This document shows, in pieces, positions 16,173 through 24,293 of a stretch of DNA of 34,543 nucleotides. The notes beneath the pieces are model-generated. The model had not been told where the DNA came from. It saw nothing but the letters and a program-made list of their open reading frames with translations, and did no database searches. Origin of the DNA: Candidatus Contendibacter sp. (GTDB lineage Bacteria; Pseudomonadota; Gammaproteobacteria; Competibacterales; Competibacteraceae); the NCBI GenBank assembly GCA_029624765.1, contig JARSSO010000004.1, positions 1 through 34,543 of the forward strand, read 5' to 3'. The position numbers and the translations under genes are program-made. Position 1 is the first letter of the stretch, and every line of letters starts with the position of its first letter.

Positions 16173-18289
16173 TCGGTGGGTTTTATGGAGGTGGCGCGGT
16201 CGGTTGGAATGTTTACAATCCTTATGCCGGCGGCGGTACTGCAAACACTACAATGCCAGCGCAAGTGTTTGGTGCCGGTGGCGCCGGTTCCACGGTTGGC
16301 ACGTTCTTGGTGGTGTATTCGGGTTCTCATTTTTCTAATGATTCTGAATATGTCCAAGTGGTGCGGGTCGACAACCCCTTGGGTACGCCAGCCTTTAGTC
16401 CGCCGCAAAATGTTAATGTCGGCGATATAGACAACACCGCAGGGTTTCCCCCCCTACCCAACGCACCACAGAGTGGCTCATCATCTCTACTAGATCGGAT
16501 TTGGACTAACGACCGGCGCGCGTTGCACGCTGTGTGGCGCGACAACGCCTTGTGGATGACGGCTACGGTGCTTCCGCCTTCGGGGGCGGATGCCGGCCAG
16601 GCCACCGCGCATTGGTTCAAGTTCAACGCTGTTGGCACCGATCCCATCACGCTGGCCGATCAGGGCAATATCGGCGGCGAAGACGTGGTGGCGGGTACTT
16701 ACACGTTTTTCCCATCGGTGGCGGTCAACGCGGCGGGCGACGCCATGTTTGGATTCGCCGGCTCGGCGGCGACGATTTTCGCGGGCGCTTACGCGGCGGG
16801 CCGGCAGGCGGGTGACGCCGCGGGCACGGTGCAGCCTACGACAACGGTCCAGGCAGGTTTGGATTATTACTATCGTGCCTTTGGTGGTACGCGCAACCGC
16901 TGGGGCGACTACAGCGGCATCGCCATCGATCCGACCGACTACCGATATTTCTGGGTGTTCAATGAATATGCTGCTACGCGAGGCACGGTATTGCCCTCTT
17001 ATCCTACTGAAGATGGTCGCTGGGGCACGGCGTGGGCCAAGTTGTTCTTCACCTGCGATAAATCGCTGTCCCTGACCGCCAACCAGTGGTACATGATCGC
17101 GCTTCCCTGTGAAGTCACCACCCCCAACAATACGGTGCAAGCCGTTTTTGGCGACGATCTGCCAGTAGCGAATTACGGTACCCGGTGGAGAGTTTACAGA
17201 CGGGATGCCGCCAACAATCTGTATGTCCAACTGAACCTTGGGGATACACTCCAAGCCGGGTTGGGTTACTGGATCAAGACCCTGGATGGCGGTGCCATTA
17301 CGGTCGGGAGCAACACGAGCGCCGGTAATCCCCAGGCCGATGTTCCGCTTTCCTCGGCAAGCACAGGTCGTTACAACCTGGTCGGTCATCCCTTCGTGTT
17401 CGATGTGTGCTGGAAGGATGTGCAAGTGGTGGATGGCGCCAGCGTGTTGACCCTGGACCAGGCCGATCAATTGGATGGCGGTAACCGGGTGTGTAGTCTG
17501 CCTGGACCGGATTCGCGTTGCATCATGTCCCACACCATGCACCTGTGGAATGGTTCGGCTTATCAGGCCTATAACGGCGGAACGCCCGGCGCGGAAGGGG
17601 TGTTGAGCAGCTTCACCGGACTGTGGGTGAAGGCTTTCAAGACCGGTATTCAGTTGCGGGTTCCGGTCAAGCGTGGCGCGGGCAATCCGTCTTGCACAAC
17701 CGTCACCGGCAATGGTCCGGTCTCCGCGCAAGCGAATGCCTTGCAGGAAGAAGAGGCGGAGCCTGCGTTCGAGCCCTTGGCAACGACCACCGTCGAACCG
17801 CAAGCGGCGCCGCAGGCCGACAAACAGCGTTATCCTGCTCCCAAAGCCCGCCGCGCGGAGGAGTGGGGTCTCCGCCTGATCGTCGAAGCGGATGACTTGG
17901 TCGATCCGGGCAATCTGCTGGGCTGTTTGAGCGACAGCGTCGATGGTTCCGACCAGCATGATCTCAAGGAACTGTCGCCCTTCGATACCAGCAAATTCCT
18001 CACCATCGTTTTCCCTCATTCCGACTGGGGTGCGTATGCGGGCGATTACACCTCCGACTACCGCGCCGTGACCAAGAGGGGAAACAGTGAATGGAGTTTC
18101 GAGGTGCGTTCCGATCGACCGCGCACCATCACCCTGAGCTGGGCTGGGCCGGACGATATTCTCCAACATTCCAAGCTGAAGGACGACGAAAGCAACAAGA
18201 CTTTCAATCCCAACCCAAACAATACATACACGGTCGTCATGACCAAGCCCGTCCATCGGTTCCGTTGGCGGGTAGACGGTGGACGCTAG
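15971..18289 (+). CDS. Large secreted protein, 3' part (continuation after frameshift)
   Basis: This is the open frame that continues the preceding secreted protein. Sense resumes at IGDGDFDRWADYPGFAVDEE just after the C-run; the TTG at 15971 is only where the frame opens, with no ribosome-binding site. Propeller-like strands (YVQVVRVDNPLGTPAFS, NRWGDYSGIAIDPTDYRYFWVFNEY) are followed from about 17055 by a module with LSLTANQWYMIALPC, VFGDDLPVANYGTRWRVYRRD and LQAGLGYWIKTLDGGAI. A Glu/Ala/Pro-rich linker (about 17740-17850) leads to a final domain ending PVHRFRWRVDGG. The repeated Trp/Tyr and Gly content fits an extracellular beta-rich protein; no catalytic motif is recognised. Its end overlaps the PqqD-HprK gene by 11 bases. 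Confidence 0.6.
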   Translation: MVLPRDRLKDKDKLPPPIGDGDFDRWADYPGFAVDEEAVYITNNMFAFTADGGRFCAVRLWIVNKGVIGGFYGGGAVGWNVYNPYAGGGTANTTMPAQVFGAGGAGSTVGTFLVVYSGSHFSNDSEYVQVVRVDNPLGTPAFSPPQNVNVGDIDNTAGFPPLPNAPQSGSSSLLDRIWTNDRRALHAVWRDNALWMTATVLPPSGADAGQATAHWFKFNAVGTDPITLADQGNIGGEDVVAGTYTFFPSVAVNAAGDAMFGFAGSAATIFAGAYAAGRQAGDAAGTVQPTTTVQAGLDYYYRAFGGTRNRWGDYSGIAIDPTDYRYFWVFNEYAATRGTVLPSYPTEDGRWGTAWAKLFFTCDKSLSLTANQWYMIALPCEVTTPNNTVQAVFGDDLPVANYGTRWRVYRRDAANNLYVQLNLGDTLQAGLGYWIKTLDGGAITVGSNTSAGNPQADVPLSSASTGRYNLVGHPFVFDVCWKDVQVVDGASVLTLDQADQLDGGNRVCSLPGPDSRCIMSHTMHLWNGSAYQAYNGGTPGAEGVLSSFTGLWVKAFKTGIQLRVPVKRGAGNPSCTTVTGNGPVSAQANALQEEEAEPAFEPLATTTVEPQAAPQADKQRYPAPKARRAEEWGLRLIVEADDLVDPGNLLGCLSDSVDGSDQHDLKELSPFDTSKFLTIVFPHSDWGAYAGDYTSDYRAVTKRGNSEWSFEVRSDRPRTITLSWAGPDDILQHSKLKDDESNKTFNPNPNNTYTVVMTKPVHRFRWRVDGGR
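16013..16021 (+). repeat. Homopolymer run of nine C inside the secreted-protein gene
   Basis: TG followed by nine C and then ATTGG. Ten C would join the two reading frames. Such runs are both common assembly/sequencing error sites and known slip sites for phase variation. Confidence 0.9.
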
Positions 18290-19469
18290 TAACCCCTCTC
18301 AGCCAGTGGCGTTTCCGCTGGCGGATGGTTTGGTGCTGATGCGGCCGGGCATTAACCGCTTGTTCGTGCTCAACGCCACCGCCCGGAGCATCTGGACCGA
18401 TTACGCCAGCGGTTTACCACCCGCCGCCATCGCCGCCCGGCTCGCGCAACGATTCGACATCGCCATGGATCAGGCGGATCGGGACGCGGCCGCGGCGCTG
18501 GCGGACTGGGAGCGGGAAGGTCTGCTCGGCTTTCTCCAGCCCAGCGACATTCGCCTGGACGCCACTCCTCCCACCGCTTTGCCGGAGCTGGAGTTGTCGG
18601 TAGCGGAATGCATCTACCAGCTTGCCAGTACAACTTTCCGGATCCGCTACGGTGAACCGGTGCTTTATCAGCGCCTGCATCTCTTGTTGCAACACTGGAC
18701 CACAAGGGATGCGGCCAGCCCCCAGACCACATTCGAGGTGTGTCGGATGGGGATGGATTATGAATGGCGTCAGGACGATAGGGCGTCGCTGGTCTGCGCC
18801 ACACTGGATGAGTTGATTCAACACGCGCTGCACCGGATCGTCGAATACGCCTGCCGCCAAATTCCCTGGCTGGCTGTGTTCCACGCGGCGGCCATCGGCG
18901 ATGGTGCTTCCTGCGTCGTTCTGCCGGGACTGAGCGGCAGCGGCAAAACCACCTTGGCCGCCGCGTTGGCTTGGACCGGCTTCAAGTACCTGGGCGACGA
19001 GACCATTCCCCTGCGACGGGATAATGGCGAGATTGTCCCGTTGCCTGGCCCGCTGTGCCTGAAATCCGGCGGTTGGCCCGTGTTGGCCGCGTACTATCCC
19101 ACGCTCGACACGTGGCCGATTTATCACCGCTGGGGGCAGCCGGTACGTTATCTGATCCCCCCATCCATCGACCCGGATCGTTCCTGGTCGGTGCGCTGCC
19201 TGGTTTTTCCGCGCTATGTTCCAGGCGGCGCGACGACGCTGCAACCGATTGCGGCTACCATGGCGCTTCAGTATCTGATGGCTGCCGACACTTTACTGCC
19301 TCAACCCCTGATGCCCATCGAGGTGAGCATTTTCGTTGCGTGGCTGGGTGAAAGGCCCGCCTACATCTTGACCTACGATGACCTGGCCGAAGCTACCGCC
19401 GCTGTTCGAAAGCTTCTACTTAACGAACCCTTTTCAAGATCAGGTTGGGAGAATTGTTATGATCCCTGA
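18279..19469 (+). CDS. PqqD-like (RRE) domain fused to an HPr-kinase-like P-loop domain
   Basis: A 396-residue protein. Residues about 8-88 look like a PqqD-type RiPP recognition element (FPLADGLVLMRPGINRLFVLNATARSIW, then AARLAQRFDI and an acidic helix). After a linker, residues about 195-380 resemble HprK/lasso-peptide-kinase C-domains: WLAVFHAAAIGDG, Walker A GLSGSGKT at 217-224, then KYLGDETIPLRRDNGEIVPLP. Known HprK relatives phosphorylate HPr Ser or, in some lasso peptide clusters, the peptide itself; applying that here is inference. It starts at GTG 18279, inside the end of the upstream gene, and overlaps the small-peptide gene by 11 bases, so the three are probably co-translated. An ATG at 18339 would cut the PqqD-like domain and is disfavoured. 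Confidence 0.75.
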   Translation: MDASNPSQPVAFPLADGLVLMRPGINRLFVLNATARSIWTDYASGLPPAAIAARLAQRFDIAMDQADRDAAAALADWEREGLLGFLQPSDIRLDATPPTALPELELSVAECIYQLASTTFRIRYGEPVLYQRLHLLLQHWTTRDAASPQTTFEVCRMGMDYEWRQDDRASLVCATLDELIQHALHRIVEYACRQIPWLAVFHAAAIGDGASCVVLPGLSGSGKTTLAAALAWTGFKYLGDETIPLRRDNGEIVPLPGPLCLKSGGWPVLAAYYPTLDTWPIYHRWGQPVRYLIPPSIDPDRSWSVRCLVFPRYVPGGATTLQPIAATMALQYLMAADTLLPQPLMPIEVSIFVAWLGERPAYILTYDDLAEATAAVRKLLLNEPFSRSGWENCYDP

Positions 19470-19707
19470 AGATTCAGACCACGGCCCAAGGTCCGACTCG
19501 ATCTTGCCAACGGAAATCGTTCCCGCCGCCAAGGATCCGCAACGCCGGGAATTTTTCAAGAGCTTGGGCAAGGGGGCGAAATATGCAGCGCCCACGCTAA
19601 CGGTGTTGACGCTTGCGCGCGAATCCCTGGCGCAGACTTGGTCTCCTCCTCCTCCTCCCGGTCATCCTGCAAATCCCATAACTTCCAGACCTAGAAAGCG
19701 TGAATGA
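19459..19707 (+). CDS. 82-residue peptide with twin-arginine-like/RiPP-leader-like region and Pro-rich tail
   Basis: Starts at ATG 19459 with GGGAGA upstream, overlapping the PqqD-HprK gene by 11 bases. Residues about 30-60 contain QRREFFKSLGKGAKYAAP and then TLTVLTLARESLAQT. RREFFK followed by a short hydrophobic stretch looks like a Tat signal. YAAPTL also matches the YxxPxL part of lasso-peptide leaders recognised by stand-alone PqqD-like RREs, but the downstream Gly of that motif is Thr here. The C-terminal 22 or so residues are WSPPPPPGHP and then a stretch ending SRPRKRE: Pro-rich, basic, with one Thr and two Ser. It may be a precursor peptide acted on by the upstream protein, or a small exported protein. 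Confidence 0.7.
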   Translation: MIPEDSDHGPRSDSILPTEIVPAAKDPQRREFFKSLGKGAKYAAPTLTVLTLARESLAQTWSPPPPPGHPANPITSRPRKRE

Positions 19708-19824
19708 AAGATGTCCTTGCGGGTGTCCCCAAGGCCCTCTCCGTCTTGCAAGCTGGCTCGTTGAAAGGGGGCCCCTGTCGCTTGCAGGCGAGAAGTTTCC
19801 ATACCGCTTCCAAGATTAGCGCGA

Positions 19825-19859
19825 CGCAACCGGTTGCGCCCCGTAACCAACAGGTTACG
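19825..19859. repeat. Tandem palindromes at the convergent end of iscS
   Basis: CGCAACC|GGTTGCG (19825-19838) is a perfect palindrome. CGTAACC-AACA-GGTTACG (19842-19859) is a 7-bp hairpin that overlaps the iscS stop codon. They share the AACC/GGTT core. They lie between convergent genes and could act as a terminator or be a small repeat; no T-run follows on either strand. Confidence 0.5.
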
Positions 19860-21069
19860 TCGCCGCCCAATCCACCTCTGGGTCCAGTCCCCGCCGCCGC
19901 AACTCCCACAGTGGCGACAAGTCCCGCAATCGATTCACCGCCGCGCGAACAGCTTCAACGGTGTAGTCGATCTCTTCACCCGTGGTGAAGCGGCCCAGGC
20001 TGAAGCGGATCGCGCCGCGGGCCTGAAAATCGTCGCGGCCCATCGCCCGCAGCACGTGGGAGGGTTCGTTGCCGGCGGAGGTACAGGCCGAACCGGTGGC
20101 GACCGCGATTTCCGGCAGCGCCGCCAATAGCGCCTCGGCGGTGATACCGGCGAAGCTGACGTTGAGAATGCCCGCCACGTTACGCTCGGGATGGCCGTTC
20201 AGTGCGATTTCGCCCACAGTCGCCAGTCCTTGCCACAGCCGGTCGCGCAGTGCCCGGATGCGGGCCTGCTCGGCAGCCATGTCCTCGCCAGCGATACGAA
20301 ACGCTTCGCCCATCGCCGCGATTTGGTGGGTGGGCAAGGTGCCGGCGCGCAGACCACGTTCCTGGCCACCGCCATACAGCAACGGTTCCAGCCGCACCCG
20401 GTTCGGCCGCTGGCGAACATAGAGCGCGCCGACGCCCTTGGGCCCATACAGCTTGTGCGCGCTCAAACTCAGTAAATCCACCGGCAACGTTCGCAGGTCG
20501 AGCGGCAGCTTGCCGGCGCCCTGGGCGGTGTCCACGTGCAGCAGGACGCCGCGCGCGCGGGTGAGCGCGCCGATGGCGGCCAAATCCTGGACCACGCCCG
20601 TTTCGTTGTTGACGTGCATCAACGATACCAGCACCGTATCCGGTCGCAATGCTGCCGCGACCCGTTCCGGCGAAATTAACCCGTCCGGTTCGGAAGCAAG
20701 GTAGGTGACCGCGCAACCTTCCCGCTCCAGCCGCCGGCAAACGTCGAGCACGGCCTTGTGTTCGGTTTGGCTGGTGACCAGGTGCCGACCCTTGCGGACA
20801 TAAGCGCGCATGACGCCAAACAGCGCGAGGTTGTTGGCTTCGGTGGCGCCGGAGGTCCAGACGATTTCGCGCGGATCGACGCCGACCAGGGCGGCTACAT
20901 GGTTACGGGCGGATTCGACCGCGCGCGCCGCCGCCCGGCCCAGGATGTGAGTGCTGGAGGAGGGATTGCCAAAGAGGCCGTCCCGACCGAGGCATTGACC
21001 TAAAACGACGGCGACCCGCGGATCCATCGGCGTGGTCGCCGCGTAATCCAGATAGATCGGCCATTCCAT
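19855..21069 (-). CDS. iscS: Cysteine desulfurase IscS
   Basis: A 404-residue PLP enzyme, the same length as E. coli IscS and alike end to end. It removes sulfur from cysteine for Fe-S clusters and tRNA thiolation. Visible features are [28 protein letters not shown], the TEHKAVLD segment, the PLP-Lys motif [15 protein letters not shown], and the mobile loop Cys in [21 protein letters not shown]. The C-terminal [16 protein letters not shown] and LSPLWEL complete the match. It lies 34 bases downstream of iscR on the same strand, but no iscU, iscA, hscBA or fdx follows. Confidence 0.97.
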   Translation of the reverse strand: MEWPIYLDYAATTPMDPRVAVVLGQCLGRDGLFGNPSSSTHILGRAAARAVESARNHVAALVGVDPREIVWTSGATEANNLALFGVMRAYVRKGRHLVTSQTEHKAVLDVCRRLEREGCAVTYLASEPDGLISPERVAAALRPDTVLVSLMHVNNETGVVQDLAAIGALTRARGVLLHVDTAQGAGKLPLDLRTLPVDLLSLSAHKLYGPKGVGALYVRQRPNRVRLEPLLYGGGQERGLRAGTLPTHQIAAMGEAFRIAGEDMAAEQARIRALRDRLWQGLATVGEIALNGHPERNVAGILNVSFAGITAEALLAALPEIAVATGSACTSAGNEPSHVLRAMGRDDFQARGAIRFSLGRFTTGEEIDYTVEAVRAAVNRLRDLSPLWELRRRGLDPEVDWAAT

Positions 21070-21103
21070 TACGTCGTGGCGGGAGGAACCCGCGACGGTT
21101 GGG

Positions 21104-21586
21104 TCACATCAGGGCGGGCGCGATGAAGCGTTCGGAGGAACGGTCGCGCCTCCGGCTGTTCTGGCGATGCGCCACTTCGCAGACCGCCGGACGTTCGACG
21201 AACTGCGCCAGGGTGATCCCTTCCAAAAAAGTGAAGATCTGGCGGCTAAGATCGGTCCACAGCTCGTGAGTCAGACACCGCCGGCCTCCCTGGCAATTCT
21301 CGTTGCCGCAGCAGCGGGTGGCGTCCAGCCGCTCGTCCACGGCGCTGATGATGTCGGCGACGGTGACCTGGTCCGGGGAACGCGACAGCCGATAGCCGCC
21401 GCCGGGTCCGCGAACGCCTTCCACCAGGGCGCGCTTGCGCAACTTGGCGAACAGTTGCTCCAGATAGGACAACGAAATCCCTTGGCACTGGGAAATTTCC
21501 GCCAGGGTCACGGGACCGTAGCGATCATGAATGGCTAAATGCATCATGGCGGTGACTGCATAACGGCCCTTGGTTGACAGTCTCAT
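21104..21586 (-). CDS. iscR: Fe-S cluster regulator IscR (Rrf2 family)
   Basis: A 160-residue winged-helix repressor/activator that senses cellular Fe-S status. It starts [18 protein letters not shown], exactly the E. coli-type start; an in-frame ATG at 21622 would add 12 unconserved residues. The helix-turn-helix region is [21 protein letters not shown]. Three cluster-ligand cysteines are present in [17 protein letters not shown], matching the IscR C-x5-C-x5-C spacing. The C-terminal tail is Arg-rich. A putative IscR site overlaps its own promoter, consistent with autoregulation. Confidence 0.96.
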   Translation of the reverse strand: MRLSTKGRYAVTAMMHLAIHDRYGPVTLAEISQCQGISLSYLEQLFAKLRKRALVEGVRGPGGGYRLSRSPDQVTVADIISAVDERLDATRCCGNENCQGGRRCLTHELWTDLSRQIFTFLEGITLAQFVERPAVCEVAHRQNSRRRDRSSERFIAPALM

Positions 21587-21642
21587 GGCATTACTCCACA
21601 GGTGATGTTTCCGGGAAGTCAATTCCTGACCATTGCATAGGG

Positions 21643-21676
21643 AAACTATATTAACCTATCAATATAGTCAACTAAT
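21643..21676 (-). promoter_or_regulatory. Putative iscR promoter with overlapping type-1-like IscR site
   Basis: On the minus strand, a half-site TTAGTTGACT followed by TATATTGATAGGTTAAT resembles the left half and part of the right half of the type 1 IscR consensus. TTGACT (21666-21671) can serve as -35, with TAGTTT (21643-21648) 17 bases downstream as a weak -10. The placement about 60-90 bases upstream of iscR fits autorepression. Assigned by eye. Confidence 0.45.
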
Positions 21677-21792
21677 CGGCGGGATAAAACCTAAATATTT
21701 TCGTGAATTTCCCAGGGGGGGTTGGGAGACCGCGCGAAAACCCCGCGCTCCTTCGTCAAAAGAAATTAGTGGTCTGGGTGTTTTTCAACGGG

Positions 21793-22323
21793 TTAGCTTG
21801 GAGCTGGTTTGCTGGAAGTCGCGGAAACCGTCCCTTGGACCGGGTGGTCAGGATCGGCGGCGAAGCGGTGGCCTTGACGCAGGCAGTAACTCAGCCATTT
21901 GTAGAGAAAGCGGTTGATCCGCCAGCGGGTGGACAGAAGAATGCCTTCTGGCCGCTGGTGGGCCGGAGCGTCGATGGCGAAGGCTGGATGGTGGCGCGGG
22001 TGGGCGGTCATGACCTCGGCCTGGCGCGCATCGTGATAGACCCGAATCGACAGGTTGGGCTCGGCGATGGTCGAGCCGTCGTCCTGACCGAACCGATAGG
22101 TCAGGATCAACTCGCTGGTGTAGCGGCAACGCTCGGTCACGCGCAGGTGCAAATCCAGACCGCCAGGCGTTTGCGATACGCACTCCGCCCGCCCGCGCGG
22201 CATGACCGGAAGCAAGCGGCGGATATTGATGTAGTTGCGCTCGTACAGGTCCATCAGCGCCGCGAACGCGCCCGGCGGATCGGGCGGGATCAGCCCGCGA
22301 TGGGAACGGTGGAGCAGGATCAT
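21793..22323 (-). CDS. DUF1249 family protein (YqiB-like)
   Basis: A 176-residue protein resembling E. coli YqiB (DUF1249): MDLYERNYINIRRLLPVMPRG corresponds to its MNFSQLRRLLP region, TERCRYTSELILTYRF to STRYTT, LSIRVYHDARQAEV to VRLYHDAMVAEV, and INRFLYKWLSYCLRQGH to INQFLADWLRYCLAHG. The function of the family is unknown. The start at 22323, four bases after the lpxH stop, gives the same N-terminal extent as YqiB. The C-terminal tail of about 25 residues is longer. Coupling to lpxH suggests one transcript. Confidence 0.88.
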   Translation of the reverse strand: MILLHRSHRGLIPPDPPGAFAALMDLYERNYINIRRLLPVMPRGRAECVSQTPGGLDLHLRVTERCRYTSELILTYRFGQDDGSTIAEPNLSIRVYHDARQAEVMTAHPRHHPAFAIDAPAHQRPEGILLSTRWRINRFLYKWLSYCLRQGHRFAADPDHPVQGTVSATSSKPAPS

Positions 22324-22327
22324 CGCT

Positions 22328-23062
22328 TCAGGCGCCGGCCATCGGAAGAGGTTCCAGCCGCCAGCCCGTCCTATCGCAAATCAGTACGCTGCCGCTGTGG
22401 TCGCGCCAGTCGCCCAGCACCGCCCGCCGGGCCGGTTGGCCATCGAGACTCCAGTGGTGAATCGCGGGCCGGTGGGTGTGGCCGTGAATCAGGTAACGAA
22501 CGCCATGCGCGCGCAGCGCCTGGTCCACGGCGGCCGGGTTGACGTCGGTGATGTCGGCGGTTTTTTGCCGGGTGGCCTGTCGGCTGGTTTCCCGCAACTG
22601 ACCAGCCAGCGCTCTTCGCCGCGCCAACGGCAGGGCCAGGGTTTGCGCCCGCCAGGCCGGATCGCGGACCTGGGCGCGAAACGCCTGATATTCGACATCG
22701 TCGGTGCACAGGGTATCGCCGTGCAGCAACAACACCCGTTCGCCCGCCAACTCGATTACCTGGCTCTCCGGCAGCGGTTGAATCCCACTGGCGGCGGCGA
22801 AGCGCTCGCCAAGCAGGAAATCGCGGTTGCCGTGCAGAAAATGGGTTGGAACGCCCTGGTCGGTCAACGCGCGCAAGGCGGCCGCGACCGTCCCGCCCGG
22901 TTCCGCCTCGTCGTCGTCGCCGATCCATGCCTCAAACAGATCGCCCAGAATATACAGCGCCTCGGCCCGCCGCGCCTGCCGTTCCAGGAAATCCAGGAAC
23001 AGGGCGGTGATGGCGGGGCGCGTCGATTCCAGATGCAGATCGGAGATGAACAACGTGGCCAT
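22328..23062 (-). CDS. lpxH: UDP-2,3-diacylglucosamine diphosphatase LpxH
   Basis: A 244-residue calcineurin-like metallophosphoesterase that makes lipid X in lipid A synthesis on the inner membrane. The metal-site motifs are all present in order: FISDLHLE, GDLFEAWIGDDD, LHGNRDFLLG, LLHGDTLCTDD and the C-terminal IHGHTHRPAIH. The start at 23062 (MATLFISDLHL) is where the family begins; the frame is open further upstream but that sequence overlaps ppiB and is not homologous. It implies a Gram-negative envelope with LPS. It lies five bases downstream of ppiB. Confidence 0.96.
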   Translation of the reverse strand: MATLFISDLHLESTRPAITALFLDFLERQARRAEALYILGDLFEAWIGDDDEAEPGGTVAAALRALTDQGVPTHFLHGNRDFLLGERFAAASGIQPLPESQVIELAGERVLLLHGDTLCTDDVEYQAFRAQVRDPAWRAQTLALPLARRRALAGQLRETSRQATRQKTADITDVNPAAVDQALRAHGVRYLIHGHTHRPAIHHWSLDGQPARRAVLGDWRDHSGSVLICDRTGWRLEPLPMAGA

Positions 23063-23067
23063 GAGAG

Positions 23068-23565
23068 CTATTCGCCGATCACTTCGGTTTTCTCGATGAG
23101 GACGTTCTCGACCGGCACGTCCTGATGGCCGCGCCGGGAGGTGGTGGCGACCCTGGCGATGGCGTTGACCACGTCCATGCCGTCCACCACCCGGCCAAAC
23201 ACGCAGTAACCCCATCCCTGGCTGGTCTGACCGCGATGGTCGAGGAAGTCGTTGTCCTTCAGGTTGATGAAAAATTGCGAGGTGGCGGAATGGGGGTCGG
23301 AGGTGCGGGCCATGGCCACGGTTCCGGTCTGGTTTTTCAGGCCGTTGTCGGCTTCGTTGCGGATTGGGGGGCGGGCCGATTTCTGATTCATGTCCGGGCC
23401 AAGGCCGCCGCCCTGAATCATGAAGTTGGGGATGACTCGATGAAACAGGGTGCCTTCGTAGAATCCGCCGCGAGCGTATTGGAGAAAGTTAGCGGCGGTG
23501 ACCGGGGCGCGGGCATGGTCCAGTTCGAGGCTGATGACGCCGAGCGTGGTGTGTAGTTTGATCAT
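23068..23565 (-). CDS. ppiB: Cytoplasmic cyclophilin-type peptidyl-prolyl isomerase B
   Basis: A 165-residue cyclophilin without a signal peptide, so cytoplasmic. It has the bacterial cyclophilin core: [29 protein letters not shown], the [25 protein letters not shown] stretch and [14 protein letters not shown], then [16 protein letters not shown]. The Arg in FHRV and the Phe/Met/Gln of the active site are intact. It catalyses cis-trans isomerisation of X-Pro bonds in protein folding. The start codon overlaps the stop of the upstream exported paralogue by four bases. Confidence 0.95.
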   Translation of the reverse strand: MIKLHTTLGVISLELDHARAPVTAANFLQYARGGFYEGTLFHRVIPNFMIQGGGLGPDMNQKSARPPIRNEADNGLKNQTGTVAMARTSDPHSATSQFFINLKDNDFLDHRGQTSQGWGYCVFGRVVDGMDVVNAIARVATTSRRGHQDVPVENVLIEKTEVIGE

Positions 23566-24191
23566 GTTGGTGGTTTCTTGGCCGGTTCGGGAGTGGGAGA
23601 GGCGGGCGCTGCGGGAGGCGTGGCCGGCAGCACGGTCACGGACTGAATGATCACCGGGGTTTTGGGGACATCGCGGAAGCCTGGTCCACCCACGCCGGTG
23701 GGCGTCTGGCGGATCTGATCCACGATCTCCATGCCGCCGATGACCTGGCCGAACACGGCGTAGCCCCAGCCTTGCGGGTCCGGCGACCGGTAATCCAGCG
23801 CCGGATTGTCCTTGACGTTGATGAAGAACTGGGCGGTGGCGGACTGGGGCTCGTTGGTGCGGGCCATGGCCACCGCGCCGCGCCGGTTTTTCAGGCCGTT
23901 GTCGGCTTCGTTCTTGATCGGCGCGCGGGTCGGTTTTTGCTGGAAGTCGACGGTGAAGCCGCCGCCCTGAATCATGAAGCCATCGATGACCCGATGAAAG
24001 ATCGTGTTGTTGTAGAACCCTTCCCGCGCGTAAGCGAGGAAGTTTTCGACGGTCTTGGGCGCCTTGTCGTCGGCGAGTTCCAGGATGATGGGGCCGAGAC
24101 TGGTGTCCAGCCGGACCTGGGTGCCGGCCAGAGTGGTTCCGCCGGCCCAACTCAGGACGGCCGCGGCGAGTAGCAAGGGAGTTTTACGCAT
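23562..24191 (-). CDS. ppiA: Exported cyclophilin-type peptidyl-prolyl isomerase A
   Basis: A 209-residue cyclophilin with an N-terminal signal peptide ([18 protein letters not shown], cleavage near residue 22), so periplasmic. The core motifs mirror the adjacent paralogue: [54 protein letters not shown] and [19 protein letters not shown]. The C-terminal tail of about 20 residues is Pro/Ala/Lys-rich. An upstream extension of the frame is not homologous. It overlaps ppiB and is divergent from gltX across about 100 bases that contain a CCGCCA/TGGCGG hairpin (24247-24262). Confidence 0.93.
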   Translation of the reverse strand: MRKTPLLLAAAVLSWAGGTTLAGTQVRLDTSLGPIILELADDKAPKTVENFLAYAREGFYNNTIFHRVIDGFMIQGGGFTVDFQQKPTRAPIKNEADNGLKNRRGAVAMARTNEPQSATAQFFINVKDNPALDYRSPDPQGWGYAVFGQVIGGMEIVDQIRQTPTGVGGPGFRDVPKTPVIIQSVTVLPATPPAAPASPTPEPAKKPPT

Positions 24192-24293
24192 GGGTAGTCG
24201 CTTGGTTACAGGATGATGAAAACATGATAACCATCGAAGCCGCGCGCCGCCAGATTTGGCGGGCGGAACCCTTTCCGTTACCATGCCCCGCCT

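Noticed and set aside
16490..18256. 588-codon open frame on the minus strand opposite the secreted protein
   Set aside because: Arg/His/Gly-rich low-information sequence without a ribosome-binding site; the plus-strand frame has a signal peptide upstream and coherent repeated motifs.
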